Translations under genes and position numbers: made by a program
DNA from: JAGXLC01 sp046545815
GTDB lineage: Bacteria; Bacteroidota; Bacteroidia; Bacteroidales; UBA12077
Length of the DNA: 5,691 nucleotides
Direction of reading: 5' to 3'
Assembly (NCBI GenBank): GCA_046545815.1
Contig: JBKGZA010000200.1
Span: 1 to 5,691 of the forward strand
Notes under the pieces: model-generated
What the model was told of the DNA's origin: nothing
Database searches by the model: none
What the model saw: only the letters and a program-made list of their open reading frames with translations
Shown here: in pieces, positions 1-5,669 of the stretch
Layout of the letters: the number at the start of each line of letters is the position of its first letter
How positions within the stretch are numbered: position 1 is the first letter of the stretch

Positions 1-482
1 GACCTGATTTCGGATTGCTTTTCTGGATGGTGGTTTCATTTGGAATCGTGTTGTTGATTCTTCGGACTTTTGCCTGGAGGCCAATCCTGAATGCTCTGAA
101 AGATCGGGAGAGAAACATTCAGGAACGGCTGGATGTAGCCCGAAAAGCTAAGAAAGAACTGGCTGAAATTGAATTCGGGAATGAGCGCATCATTGCACTG
201 GCCAAGACGGAACGGGCCAATATGCTGAAGGAGGCCCAGGAAACAAAAGACAGGATTATTGAAGAGGCAAAGGAAAATGCCCGCAAAGAAGCCAATAAAA
301 TACTGGAGCAAACCAATAGGCGTATAGAAGAAAGAAAACGGGAGGCAGAAGAAGATCTAAAAAATCAGATTGCCAGCCTTTCATTACAGATCGCTGAAAA
401 GGTGCTGAAGGAGAGGTTGTCTGATGATCAAAGGCAAAGAGCGTATATCCATTCTTTGGTTGATGAAATCACAATCAATTGA
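1..482 (+). CDS. atpF: F0F1 ATP synthase subunit b, 5'-partial
   Basis: This is the b subunit of the F-type ATP synthase, the membrane-anchored peripheral stalk that holds the alpha/beta head still against the rotor. The reading frame is open to the left edge: the first complete codon is at position 3, and the visible protein begins PDFGLLFWMVVSFG, the usual start of Bacteroidota b subunits a few residues after the initiator Met. The true start therefore lies just outside the window. The TTG at 15 is an internal Leu codon and not the start. One hydrophobic helix (visible residues about 3-22) is followed by FAWRPI and then a long, highly charged helix rich in Glu, Lys and Arg, which is the dimerising coiled coil. 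About 159 residues are visible, against a usual length of about 165, so only a few are missing. The stop is TGA, 45 bases before atpH. Confidence 0.95.
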   Translation, partial: PDFGLLFWMVVSFGIVLLILRTFAWRPILNALKDRERNIQERLDVARKAKKELAEIEFGNERIIALAKTERANMLKEAQETKDRIIEEAKENARKEANKILEQTNRRIEERKREAEEDLKNQIASLSLQIAEKVLKERLSDDQRQRAYIHSLVDEITIN

Positions 483-486
483 TTAA

Positions 487-508
487 CAAGCGGGAATTTC
501 CCCCGTTG
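487..508 (+). other. Small imperfect stem-loop between atpF and atpH
   Basis: CAA-g-CGGG (487-494) can pair with CCCG-TTG (501-508), leaving one bulged base and a 7-base loop. It begins 4 bases after the atpF stop and ends 19 bases before the atpH start. No T-run follows, so it is not an intrinsic terminator. It could tune message stability or atpH translation, or it could be chance. The pairing is seen in the sequence; any role is inference. Confidence 0.3.
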
Positions 509-527
509 AATTGAAGAACCGAATTCT

Positions 528-1082
528 ATGTATCAGAGTCTCATAACACTGAGGTATGCCAAAGCGCTCTATCTGAAAGCAGAGGAGGAACATGTGGAAG
601 AAGAGGTGTTGAATGACATCCGGCTGATCAGGAAGACTTTTACAGAGAATGCGGAATTGGACGAAGCCATTCATTATCCCTTCATATACCCCTCCAAAAA
701 GGAGAAAATACTGAATAAACTGTTTGGAGACAGAATTCAGCCGCTTACCCTCCGTTTTTTATTTTTGATCATTGAAAACAAAAGAGACCAATATATAAGG
801 AATATTTTACGGAACTTTGTCGATTTGTATAACGAAAAGCAGGGAATAAAAACCGTTTCTCTCGTCACTGCTGTTAAACTTGGGGATAAGGAAAAAGAAG
901 CGGTCAAAAATTTGATAAAAAAATATTTTTACGCACAAAAAATTGATTTCAGTGAAAGGATTGATAAAGAGATCATCGGGGGATTCATTATTCAGATTGA
1001 GGATCAGTTGTTGGATGCCAGTGTGATAAGACAGTTGAATAAGTTAAAATATGAGCTTACGCACAACCATCATATAGTATAA
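528..1082 (+). CDS. atpH: F0F1 ATP synthase subunit delta
   Basis: This is the delta subunit (OSCP homologue), which sits on top of the alpha/beta head and joins it to the b-subunit stalk. At 184 residues it has the usual family length of about 180. The N-terminal helical domain carries the typical RYAKALY motif at residues 9-15. The second half has the beta segment IKTVSLVTAVKL (about 107-118) and the family's C-terminal signature, IIGGFIIQIEDQLLDASV at about 149-166, followed by a helix with RQLNKLK. The ATG at 528 is chosen because it places RYAKALY at the normal distance from the N-terminus. No clear Shine-Dalgarno sequence precedes it, which is normal for Bacteroidota. It lies between atpF and atpA in the same operon, with 25 bases before atpA. 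Sequence conservation is weaker than in atpA, as is usual for delta, but context makes the call secure. Confidence 0.95.
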   Translation: MYQSLITLRYAKALYLKAEEEHVEEEVLNDIRLIRKTFTENAELDEAIHYPFIYPSKKEKILNKLFGDRIQPLTLRFLFLIIENKRDQYIRNILRNFVDLYNEKQGIKTVSLVTAVKLGDKEKEAVKNLIKKYFYAQKIDFSERIDKEIIGGFIIQIEDQLLDASVIRQLNKLKYELTHNHHIV

Positions 1083-1107
1083 AAGAAAACGCATAAAATA
1101 AGGAAAA

Positions 1108-2691
1108 ATGTCTGAAATTAGACCGGGAGAAGTTTCCAGGATACTAAAAGAGCAACTTGAAGAGGAACAAAGCTATAGCGAACTTGAAGAGGTGGGAACC
1201 GTACTTCAGGTAGGAGATGGTATTGCACGAATCTATGGACTTTCTCATGTTGAATATAATGAACTTATAGAATTTGACAGCGGGGTTAAAGGCATTGCTT
1301 TAAACCTGGAGGCCGATAATGTGGGTGTTGTGCTTCTGGGCCCTTCGGAAAAGGTAAGGGAAGGAGAACGGGTGAAGAGAACCAAACGGATTGCCTCTAT
1401 TGATGCAGGAGAAGGATTGCTGGGAAGAATTGTCAATACGATTGGGGAACCCCTTGACGGCAAAGGCGAAATCGGCGGAGAAACTTTTGAGATGCCCCTG
1501 GAACGTAAGGCACCTGGCGTGATTTACAGGCAGCCTGTGAATGAACCCGTGCAAACAGGCATAAAAGCCATAGATGCTATGATTCCCATTGGAAGGGGGC
1601 AGAGAGAACTTATTATTGGTGACCGGCAGACAGGAAAATCCGCAATCGCTATAGATACCATCATCAATCAGAAAGAATTTTATGATCGGGGAGAGCCTGT
1701 ATATTGCATATATGTGGCCATTGGTCAGAAGATGTCAACGGTAGCCAACGTGCAAAAGTCCCTCGAAAAATTTGGAGCCATGGATTATACGGTCATCGTT
1801 TCGGCTACGGCAGCCGATCCCGCTGCACTTCAGTTTTACGCTCCTTTTGCCGGGGCCGCTATCGGGGAATTTTTCAGGGATACCGGCAGATCCGCATTGG
1901 TGATTTATGATGATTTGTCCAAACAAGCCGTGGCTTACCGGCAGGTTTCCCTGCTTTTGCGCAGGCCTCCCGGACGGGAAGCTTACCCGGGGGATATTTT
2001 TTACCTCCACTCCCGCCTGTTGGAAAGAGCGGCGAAGATTATCGAGTCTGACAAGATAGCCGGACAAATGAACGATCTCTCTGAATCCATCGCCGGCCGG
2101 ATTAAGGGGGGAGGTTCCCTGACCGCCCTGCCCATTGTGGAAACCCAGGCTGGCGATATTTCTGCTTACATTCCCACCAATGTGATTTCTATTACCGATG
2201 GGCAGATTTTTCTCAACCCCGATCTCTTTAATGCGGGCATACGGCCGGGCATTGATGTGGGTGTTTCTGTTTCACGGGTTGGGGGAAGTGCCCAGATTAA
2301 AGCCATGAAAAAGGTTGCCGGTACTATGAAGCTTGACCAGGCTGAATTCAGAGAACTTCAGGAATTTGCCAAATTCGGTTCTGAGCTTGATCAGGCCACC
2401 CTGGATGTGCTTAATAAAGGGGAAAGAAATGTGGAGCTGCTGAAACAGGGTCAATACAAACCCATGCCTGTGGAAAAACAGATCGCATTGGTTTATTGTG
2501 GTACAAAAGGTTTGTTAAAGGATGTGCCAGTAGATAAAGTAAGGGATTTTGAGCATGCTTTTCTTGAAAAAATGGAGCTTGAATACCCGGAGGTGTTAAA
2601 TACACTGAAAGAAGGAGATCTCACGGATGAAGCGGCACGGTCCCTGGAACAGGCCGCCATGGAAATTGCTGAGAATTACAAAGTATATTGA
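1108..2691 (+). CDS. atpA: F0F1 ATP synthase subunit alpha
   Basis: This is the alpha subunit of the F1 head, which alternates with beta and carries the non-catalytic nucleotide sites. At 527 residues it is slightly longer than the E. coli protein (513). An N-terminal beta-barrel domain (about 25-95) is followed by the RecA-like core. Walker A is GDRQTGKS at 171-178, Walker B is ALVIYDD at 263-269, and the conserved arginine-finger segment SVSRVGG has its Arg at residue 390. The helical C-terminal domain follows. The loop between LLERAAK and GSLTALP (about 311-335) is some 7 residues longer than my recollection of the E. coli sequence, as is common in Bacteroidota. The start is the ATG at 1108, preceded by AAGGAAAA, and it gives the typical N-terminus MSEIRPGEVS. 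No key residue is missing and there is no frameshift. The gene lies 20 bases before atpG. Confidence 0.99.
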   Translation: MSEIRPGEVSRILKEQLEEEQSYSELEEVGTVLQVGDGIARIYGLSHVEYNELIEFDSGVKGIALNLEADNVGVVLLGPSEKVREGERVKRTKRIASIDAGEGLLGRIVNTIGEPLDGKGEIGGETFEMPLERKAPGVIYRQPVNEPVQTGIKAIDAMIPIGRGQRELIIGDRQTGKSAIAIDTIINQKEFYDRGEPVYCIYVAIGQKMSTVANVQKSLEKFGAMDYTVIVSATAADPAALQFYAPFAGAAIGEFFRDTGRSALVIYDDLSKQAVAYRQVSLLLRRPPGREAYPGDIFYLHSRLLERAAKIIESDKIAGQMNDLSESIAGRIKGGGSLTALPIVETQAGDISAYIPTNVISITDGQIFLNPDLFNAGIRPGIDVGVSVSRVGGSAQIKAMKKVAGTMKLDQAEFRELQEFAKFGSELDQATLDVLNKGERNVELLKQGQYKPMPVEKQIALVYCGTKGLLKDVPVDKVRDFEHAFLEKMELEYPEVLNTLKEGDLTDEAARSLEQAAMEIAENYKVY

Positions 2692-2711
2692 TGTTTTAAA
2701 TCCGGTGAATT

Positions 2712-3602
2712 ATGGCTAACCTGAAGGAGATCCGTACAAGGATTAATTCAGTTAAATCAACGCGTAAGATTACCAACGCTATGAAAATGGTGGCTGCTTC
2801 CAAGCTTAAAAAAGCTCAGGATGCAGTCATCAATCTCAGACCTTATGAAGGCAAGTTACAGGAGATACTTTACAGTCTTGTTCAGAGTTTTGAAGAGGAG
2901 GAAATCTCAAGCGGTTACTTGCGGAATGGAAAGGAAGAAAAGGTGTTACTGGTTATTGTCACTTCAAACAAAGGATTATGCGGGGCTTTTAATTCCAATA
3001 TTATAAAAAAAGGTTTGGATTTGGCTACTTCCAGATATGCAGATCAATATAAAAACGGGAATCTCTCCTATTTTACCATAGGAAAAAAAGCAACCGACTT
3101 TTTCAGAGAAAAAGGCTACCCGGTGTATGATTATAAAAATGATATCCTGGAAGATATGTCATTTGAAAATGCAGTGCCGTTTATCACTCAGGTGATGGAT
3201 GCTTTTATCAACAGGGAGTTTGATAAAATAGAGATCGTTTACAATAAATTTAAAAATGCCGCAGTTCAGTTATTGACAGTCGATCAGTTTTTGCCCGTTG
3301 AATTGGAACATGGGGACCGGGAAGAAGCATCTGAAAAACACTATATATATATTTATGAGCCCAGCAGGGAATATATAATACAGGAGCTTATACCAAAATC
3401 ATTGAAGATCCATTTTTATGAGGCATTATTGGAATCGCTTGCTGCGGAGCACGGAGCAAGAATGACAGCGATGCATAAAGCTACAGATAACGCCACAGAA
3501 ATAATAAAAGATTTGCAGCTTACTTATAATAAAGCACGTCAGGCATCAATAACCAGTGAGATTTTAGAGGTAGTTTCAGGCGCTGAAGCATTGAGAGAAT
3601 AA
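2712..3602 (+). CDS. atpG: F0F1 ATP synthase subunit gamma
   Basis: This is the gamma subunit, the central shaft that turns inside the alpha/beta hexamer and couples the c-ring to catalysis. At 296 residues it is close to the usual 285-295. The N-terminal coiled-coil strand is typical: MANLKEIRTRINSVKST, then ITNAMKMVAASKLKKAQ to about residue 36. The Rossmann-like middle domain contains SNKGLCGAFNSNI (85-97). The C-terminal coiled-coil strand holds HGARMTAMHKATDNA (247-261) and YNKARQASITSEILEVVSGAEAL, the strongest family signature. No chloroplast- or cyanobacterium-type regulatory insertion is seen. A run of alternating T and A at about 3342-3352 encodes part of the YIYIY segment (211-215) and is not a frameshift. 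It is the last atp gene here. atpD and atpC do not follow, as expected where they precede atpB or sit elsewhere in Bacteroidota. Confidence 0.98.
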   Translation: MANLKEIRTRINSVKSTRKITNAMKMVAASKLKKAQDAVINLRPYEGKLQEILYSLVQSFEEEEISSGYLRNGKEEKVLLVIVTSNKGLCGAFNSNIIKKGLDLATSRYADQYKNGNLSYFTIGKKATDFFREKGYPVYDYKNDILEDMSFENAVPFITQVMDAFINREFDKIEIVYNKFKNAAVQLLTVDQFLPVELEHGDREEASEKHYIYIYEPSREYIIQELIPKSLKIHFYEALLESLAAEHGARMTAMHKATDNATEIIKDLQLTYNKARQASITSEILEVVSGAEALRE

Positions 3603-3607
3603 TAAGC

Positions 3608-3634
3608 TCCGGATACAGGCCGTGCATTTCCGGA
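3608..3634 (+). repeat. Paired TCCGGA palindromes after atpG
   Basis: TCCGGA occurs at 3608-3613 and again at 3629-3634. Because the hexamer is its own reverse complement, the two copies can pair into a 6-bp stem with a 15-base loop in RNA. The first copy begins 5 bases after the atpG stop. It lacks an adjacent T-run and sits directly before the better terminator candidate at 3636-3668, so it may protect the 3' end of the atp message or be part of one termination region. The repeat is visible; the role is inference. Confidence 0.4.
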
Positions 3635-3635
3635 T

Positions 3636-3668
3636 GGTGATATGGTATATACTTATCGCTGATTTTTT
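3636..3668 (+). terminator. Candidate intrinsic terminator of the atp operon
   Basis: GGTGATA (3636-3642) can pair with TATCGCT (3654-3660) to make a 7-bp stem that includes two G-U pairs, with an 11-base loop. The run TTTTTT at 3663-3668 begins two bases after the stem. It starts 34 bases after the atpG stop, where the operon should end. The stem is short and only moderately GC-rich, so termination may be partial, with some read-through into the next gene. Confidence 0.45.
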
Positions 3669-3677
3669 CGTTATACA

Positions 3678-3707
3678 TCTGGAATTTAGAAAAATGTATT
3701 AACTTCG
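3678..3707 (+). promoter_or_regulatory. Weak candidate Bacteroidota-type promoter before the AlbA_2 gene
   Basis: TCTG (3678-3681) and TAACTTCG (3700-3707) each match the Bacteroidota consensus boxes (TTTG near -33 and TAnnTTTG near -7) with one mismatch, and are 18 bases apart. Transcription would start at roughly 3712-3715, leaving almost no leader before the ATG at 3717. In AT-rich DNA such a match can arise by chance, so this is a suggestion only. Confidence 0.25.
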
Positions 3708-3716
3708 GTTTGCCTC

Positions 3717-4361
3717 ATGAGCGCTTATATTTTTGATATGATACGCGAAGGAGAGAATGAGCTTCTGGATTTTAAGCACTCCATCGGCAATTCCAGGAAA
3801 ATTGCACGCTCTCTCGTGGCTTTTGCCAATACCAACGGTGGAAAACTCCTTGTGGGAGTGAAGGATAACGGAACCGTGTCGGGAATAGCCACTGATGAAG
3901 AATATTACATGGTTGAAGCAGCTGCTTCGCTATTTTGCCAGCCTGAAATTAAATTTTCCACAGAAACCTGGAATATACACGGAAAGAAGGTTCTGGAGAT
4001 AACCATTCCGAAAAGCCTTCACAATACTTATTATGCGAAGGACAAAAACGGCAGGTGGAAGGCCTATATAAGGGTTAACGATCAGAATTTGCTCGCCAAT
4101 AAAATTCTTTTAAAAGTTTGGGATCAGAAAAGAAAATCAAAGGGAACCTTCGTTCGTTATACGCATGAAGAAAAATTGCTGCTGAATTATTTGTCAGAGA
4201 ATGACTATATTACATTCTCGAAATTCAGGAAACTGGCAAGGATTTCACCCTTTAAAGCAGAGCGGATTTTAATCAATATGATCGTATTGAACCTTATTGA
4301 TATTGTATTTACTGAAAACAGGACATTTTACAAGCTCAGTGAAAAATCTTTCTGTGGATAA
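3717..4361 (+). CDS. AlbA_2 (Schlafen-type) domain protein with probable C-terminal winged helix
   Basis: This 214-residue protein probably binds nucleic acid; its biological role is not known. The N-terminal part (about 11-125) fits the AlbA_2 family, once called divergent AAA_4. It has the opening motif GENELLDFK (12-20), then SLVAFANTNGGKLLVGVKDNG (32-52) followed by VSGI, and later a segment ending AYIRVNDQN (116-124). Residues about 146-208 look like a winged helix-turn-helix. No Walker A motif is present, so automatic names such as ATP-binding protein would mislead. E13, D18 and D50 fall where eukaryotic Schlafen nucleases carry acidic catalytic residues; this alignment is from memory and is inference. 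The ATG at 3717 is preferred because similar Bacteroidota proteins have a short N-terminal extension; the ATG at 3738 (M8) is the alternative. It lies 114 bases after atpG, beyond a likely terminator, so it is probably not part of the ATP synthase. No clear terminator follows it. Confidence 0.85.
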   Translation: MSAYIFDMIREGENELLDFKHSIGNSRKIARSLVAFANTNGGKLLVGVKDNGTVSGIATDEEYYMVEAAASLFCQPEIKFSTETWNIHGKKVLEITIPKSLHNTYYAKDKNGRWKAYIRVNDQNLLANKILLKVWDQKRKSKGTFVRYTHEEKLLLNYLSENDYITFSKFRKLARISPFKAERILINMIVLNLIDIVFTENRTFYKLSEKSFCG

Positions 4362-4388
4362 TTTTTATAGCGAACGCATGAAAATGTT

Positions 4389-4396
4389 TAAATTTG
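4389..4396 (+). promoter_or_regulatory. Candidate distal -7 box (TAAATTTG) upstream of the TPR gene
   Basis: TAAATTTG is a perfect match to the Bacteroidota -7 consensus TAnnTTTG, but no convincing TTTG-like -33 element is seen 17-23 bases upstream; TTTA at 4364-4367 is the nearest. The surroundings are very AT-rich, which raises the chance of a fortuitous match. If real, the leader to the ATG at 4503 would be about 100 bases. Confidence 0.25.
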
Positions 4397-4429
4397 TTAA
4401 AATTTATTAATTAGATTTAGAAATGGTTT

Positions 4430-4437
4430 TATATTTG
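4430..4437 (+). promoter_or_regulatory. Likely -7 promoter box (TATATTTG) of the TPR gene
   Basis: TATATTTG matches the Bacteroidota -7 consensus TAnnTTTG perfectly and lies 65 bases upstream of the ATG at 4503. The sequence 19 bases upstream is TTAA (4407-4410), a poor match to the TTTG -33 element. Transcription would start near 4442-4445, giving an AT-rich leader of about 60 bases. It is the better of two such boxes in this gap. Confidence 0.5.
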
Positions 4438-4502
4438 CATATATATTTATAATTTTATAACGAATTTCAGAATTGATTGTACCAAATCCAAATTTTTGCG
4501 CC

Positions 4503-5498
4503 ATGAATAAAAATTTTAGACGATTAACACTTTTACTGCTGGGGTTGTTTGTAATTGGCTTCGCAACCCCCGTTCATGCTCAGGAAAAGGACCTTAATGA
4601 TGCCAAACGGGCAATCAAGAAAGGTGATGAGGAAAAGAGTAATAACAATTATGAAGAAGCCATTGCTGCATTCCAGGAATGCGTCGATATTAGCGAACAG
4701 CTTGATGATGAGGGAGTGGATGAACTTAAGGCTGTAGCTCAACAAAAGGTTACCAAAACCCATCTGGATTATGGCAACGAACTGCTAAAGCAGAATGAAT
4801 TCGATCAGGCTCTTGAATATTATAATAAAACAGTAGAGCTTGCAGAAAAATATGATTTTTCGGATTATCAGAATAAGGCAGAAAACAATATTCCGGATGT
4901 TTATTATGCCCAGGGCAAGAATCATCTTTCCGAATCCAAATTTGAGGAGGCGGTAGAATTTTTTAACAAAGCCATTGAGGGCGATCCTGACTATGGATGG
5001 GCATATATCCGAAAGGCTCAGGCTTATATGCAGCTTGATGATGGCGATGCAATGGAAGAAGCAGTGGGAGAAGCAGTAGGCATAGGAGAAGAGGAAGATG
5101 ACGATGAGGTAATCAATACGGCTGAGGAGATTGCTTACAAATATTTTTATAACAATGGGGCCAAATCTCTGAAGAATGAAGATTATGCCAAGGCCATACC
5201 CAATTTGGAAAAGGCTCTGGAATATGGCGGAAGTTCTACATTAAATCATTATCTCGCTATATGTTATGGTAAGGAATCTCAGTTTGAAGAGGCTGCAGAA
5301 AGAGAAAAAAAGGCCATAGATGCTTTAAAAGATGAGAAATCAGAAGAGGAGATGGCTCAGTACTATTATAGGCTTGGCAATTATTATGAAGAGCTTGGTG
5401 ATGACTCAAATGCTTGCGAGGCTTATCAGAATGCAGCATACGGCGATTATAAGGAAAATGCCGAGTATAAAATCGAGAATGTACTGGATTGTCAGTAA
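4503..5498 (+). CDS. Exported tetratricopeptide-repeat protein
   Basis: This 331-residue protein is probably secreted to the periplasm. The N-terminus is a clear Sec signal peptide: MNKNFRR, a hydrophobic stretch of Leu, Gly, Phe, Val and Ile (about 8-21), then TPVHA with likely cleavage after A26 before QEKD. No lipobox Cys is present, so it is not a lipoprotein. The ATG at 4503 is chosen because the in-frame TTG at 4473 would put ten unrelated residues ahead of the signal peptide. The rest is mostly TPR-like helical hairpins, about seven, near residues 35-68, 83-118, 131-164, 165-195, 207-242, 245-278 and 283-316. The best match the YxxA...A..F.KA pattern, for example FEEAVEFFNKAIEGDPDY (147-164). 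An acidic linker, EEEDDDE (196-202), separates the fourth and fifth. Cys residues occur at 60, 254, 305 and 330. TPR folds bind proteins; no enzyme motif is seen and the partner is unknown. It has its own promoter-like box and a strong terminator, so it is likely a single-gene unit. Confidence 0.9.
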   Translation: MNKNFRRLTLLLLGLFVIGFATPVHAQEKDLNDAKRAIKKGDEEKSNNNYEEAIAAFQECVDISEQLDDEGVDELKAVAQQKVTKTHLDYGNELLKQNEFDQALEYYNKTVELAEKYDFSDYQNKAENNIPDVYYAQGKNHLSESKFEEAVEFFNKAIEGDPDYGWAYIRKAQAYMQLDDGDAMEEAVGEAVGIGEEEDDDEVINTAEEIAYKYFYNNGAKSLKNEDYAKAIPNLEKALEYGGSSTLNHYLAICYGKESQFEEAAEREKKAIDALKDEKSEEEMAQYYYRLGNYYEELGDDSNACEAYQNAAYGDYKENAEYKIENVLDCQ

Positions 5499-5524
5499 AA
5501 AAGTAATGTTGATGATTTAGAGTT

Positions 5525-5537
5525 TGTCTGCCAGACA
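5525..5537. repeat. Short perfect interrupted palindrome (TGTCTG-C-CAGACA)
   Basis: Two 6-base arms flank a single central base, 26 bases after the TPR stop codon. As RNA it could only form a very short hairpin. As DNA it has the shape of a small dimer-binding site. TTGATG at 5509-5514 is also complementary to CATCAA at 5536-5541, so an alternative larger fold is possible. No function is shown by the sequence. Confidence 0.35.
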
Positions 5538-5570
5538 TCAAGTAATATTTTAAAAATATATTTCCTTACC

Positions 5571-5591
5571 TTGCCTAAACTTAAAAGGCAA
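5571..5591 (+). repeat. Small stem-loop just before the terminator
   Basis: TTGCCT (5571-5576) pairs with AGGCAA (5586-5591) over a 9-base loop. It ends 7 bases before the terminator stem, so the 3' end of the TPR message could carry two stacked hairpins. It has no T-run of its own. Confidence 0.4.
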
Positions 5592-5597
5592 TGAAAT

Positions 5598-5639
5598 AAT
5601 AACACAGGGCTTTATTTATTATGCCCTGTGTTATTTTTT
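5598..5639 (+). terminator. Strong intrinsic terminator after the TPR gene, possibly bidirectional
   Basis: The arms at 5598-5610 and 5623-5635 form a perfect 13-bp stem with a GC-rich core (CACAGGGC/GCCCTGTG) around a 12-base loop. A run of six T occurs at 5634-5639. On the left, the A-rich sequence at 5594-5599 gives a weaker T-rich tract on the minus strand, so a gene approaching from the right could also end here. The hairpin begins about 100 bases after the TPR stop codon, with no gene between. Confidence 0.9.
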
Positions 5640-5650
5640 ACACCCTTTTT

Positions 5651-5669
5651 CCGGGAACTGATAACCCGG
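5651..5669. repeat. CCGGG/CCCGG inverted repeat near the right edge
   Basis: CCGGG (5651-5655) pairs with CCCGG (5665-5669) over a 9-base loop. No T-run follows on either strand, so it is not an intrinsic terminator by itself. It may belong to the 3' region of a gene beyond the window. Stop codons occur in all three minus-strand frames within about 14 bases of the right edge, so no minus-strand gene reaches far into the window here. Confidence 0.35.

Noticed and set aside
15..17. TTG as the start codon of atpF
   Set aside because: The frame is open to the left edge and the preceding codons (PDFG) belong to the conserved N-terminus of the b subunit, so the gene begins outside the window.
1735..2067. 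Minus-strand open frame of 110 codons inside atpA
   Set aside because: It is a shadow of the conserved atpA coding sequence and shows no recognisable domain.
3340..3382. TATATATA run and a second TATATAAT in atpG as a possible microsatellite, promoter or frameshift site
   Set aside because: The reading frame continues intact through it and encodes the gamma-subunit segment YIYIYEPSREYII, which has recognisable counterparts in Bacteroidota gamma subunits.
4342..4366. AAAAAT/ATTTTT pairing at the end of the AlbA_2 gene as a terminator
   Set aside because: The stem is only A-T pairs with a 13-base loop and would be very weak; I do not call a terminator here.
4378..4410. Tiny open frame MKMFKFVKIY upstream of the TPR gene
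   Set aside because: It has only ten codons in a very AT-rich gap, lies across a promoter-like box, and has no supporting signal; a leader peptide cannot be argued from this alone.
4473..4475. TTG as the start codon of the TPR protein
   Set aside because: It would add ten residues ahead of a textbook signal peptide; the ATG at 4503 gives the normal Lys/Arg-rich N-terminus.
4491..4498. AATTTTTG just before the TPR start as a third -7 box
   Set aside because: It has one mismatch, the upstream ATTG elements are too close for normal spacing, and it would leave essentially no leader.
5257..5541. Minus-strand open frame of 94 codons over the end of the TPR gene
   Set aside because: It is antisense to a well-supported gene, has low-complexity His/Tyr-rich composition and no domain features.
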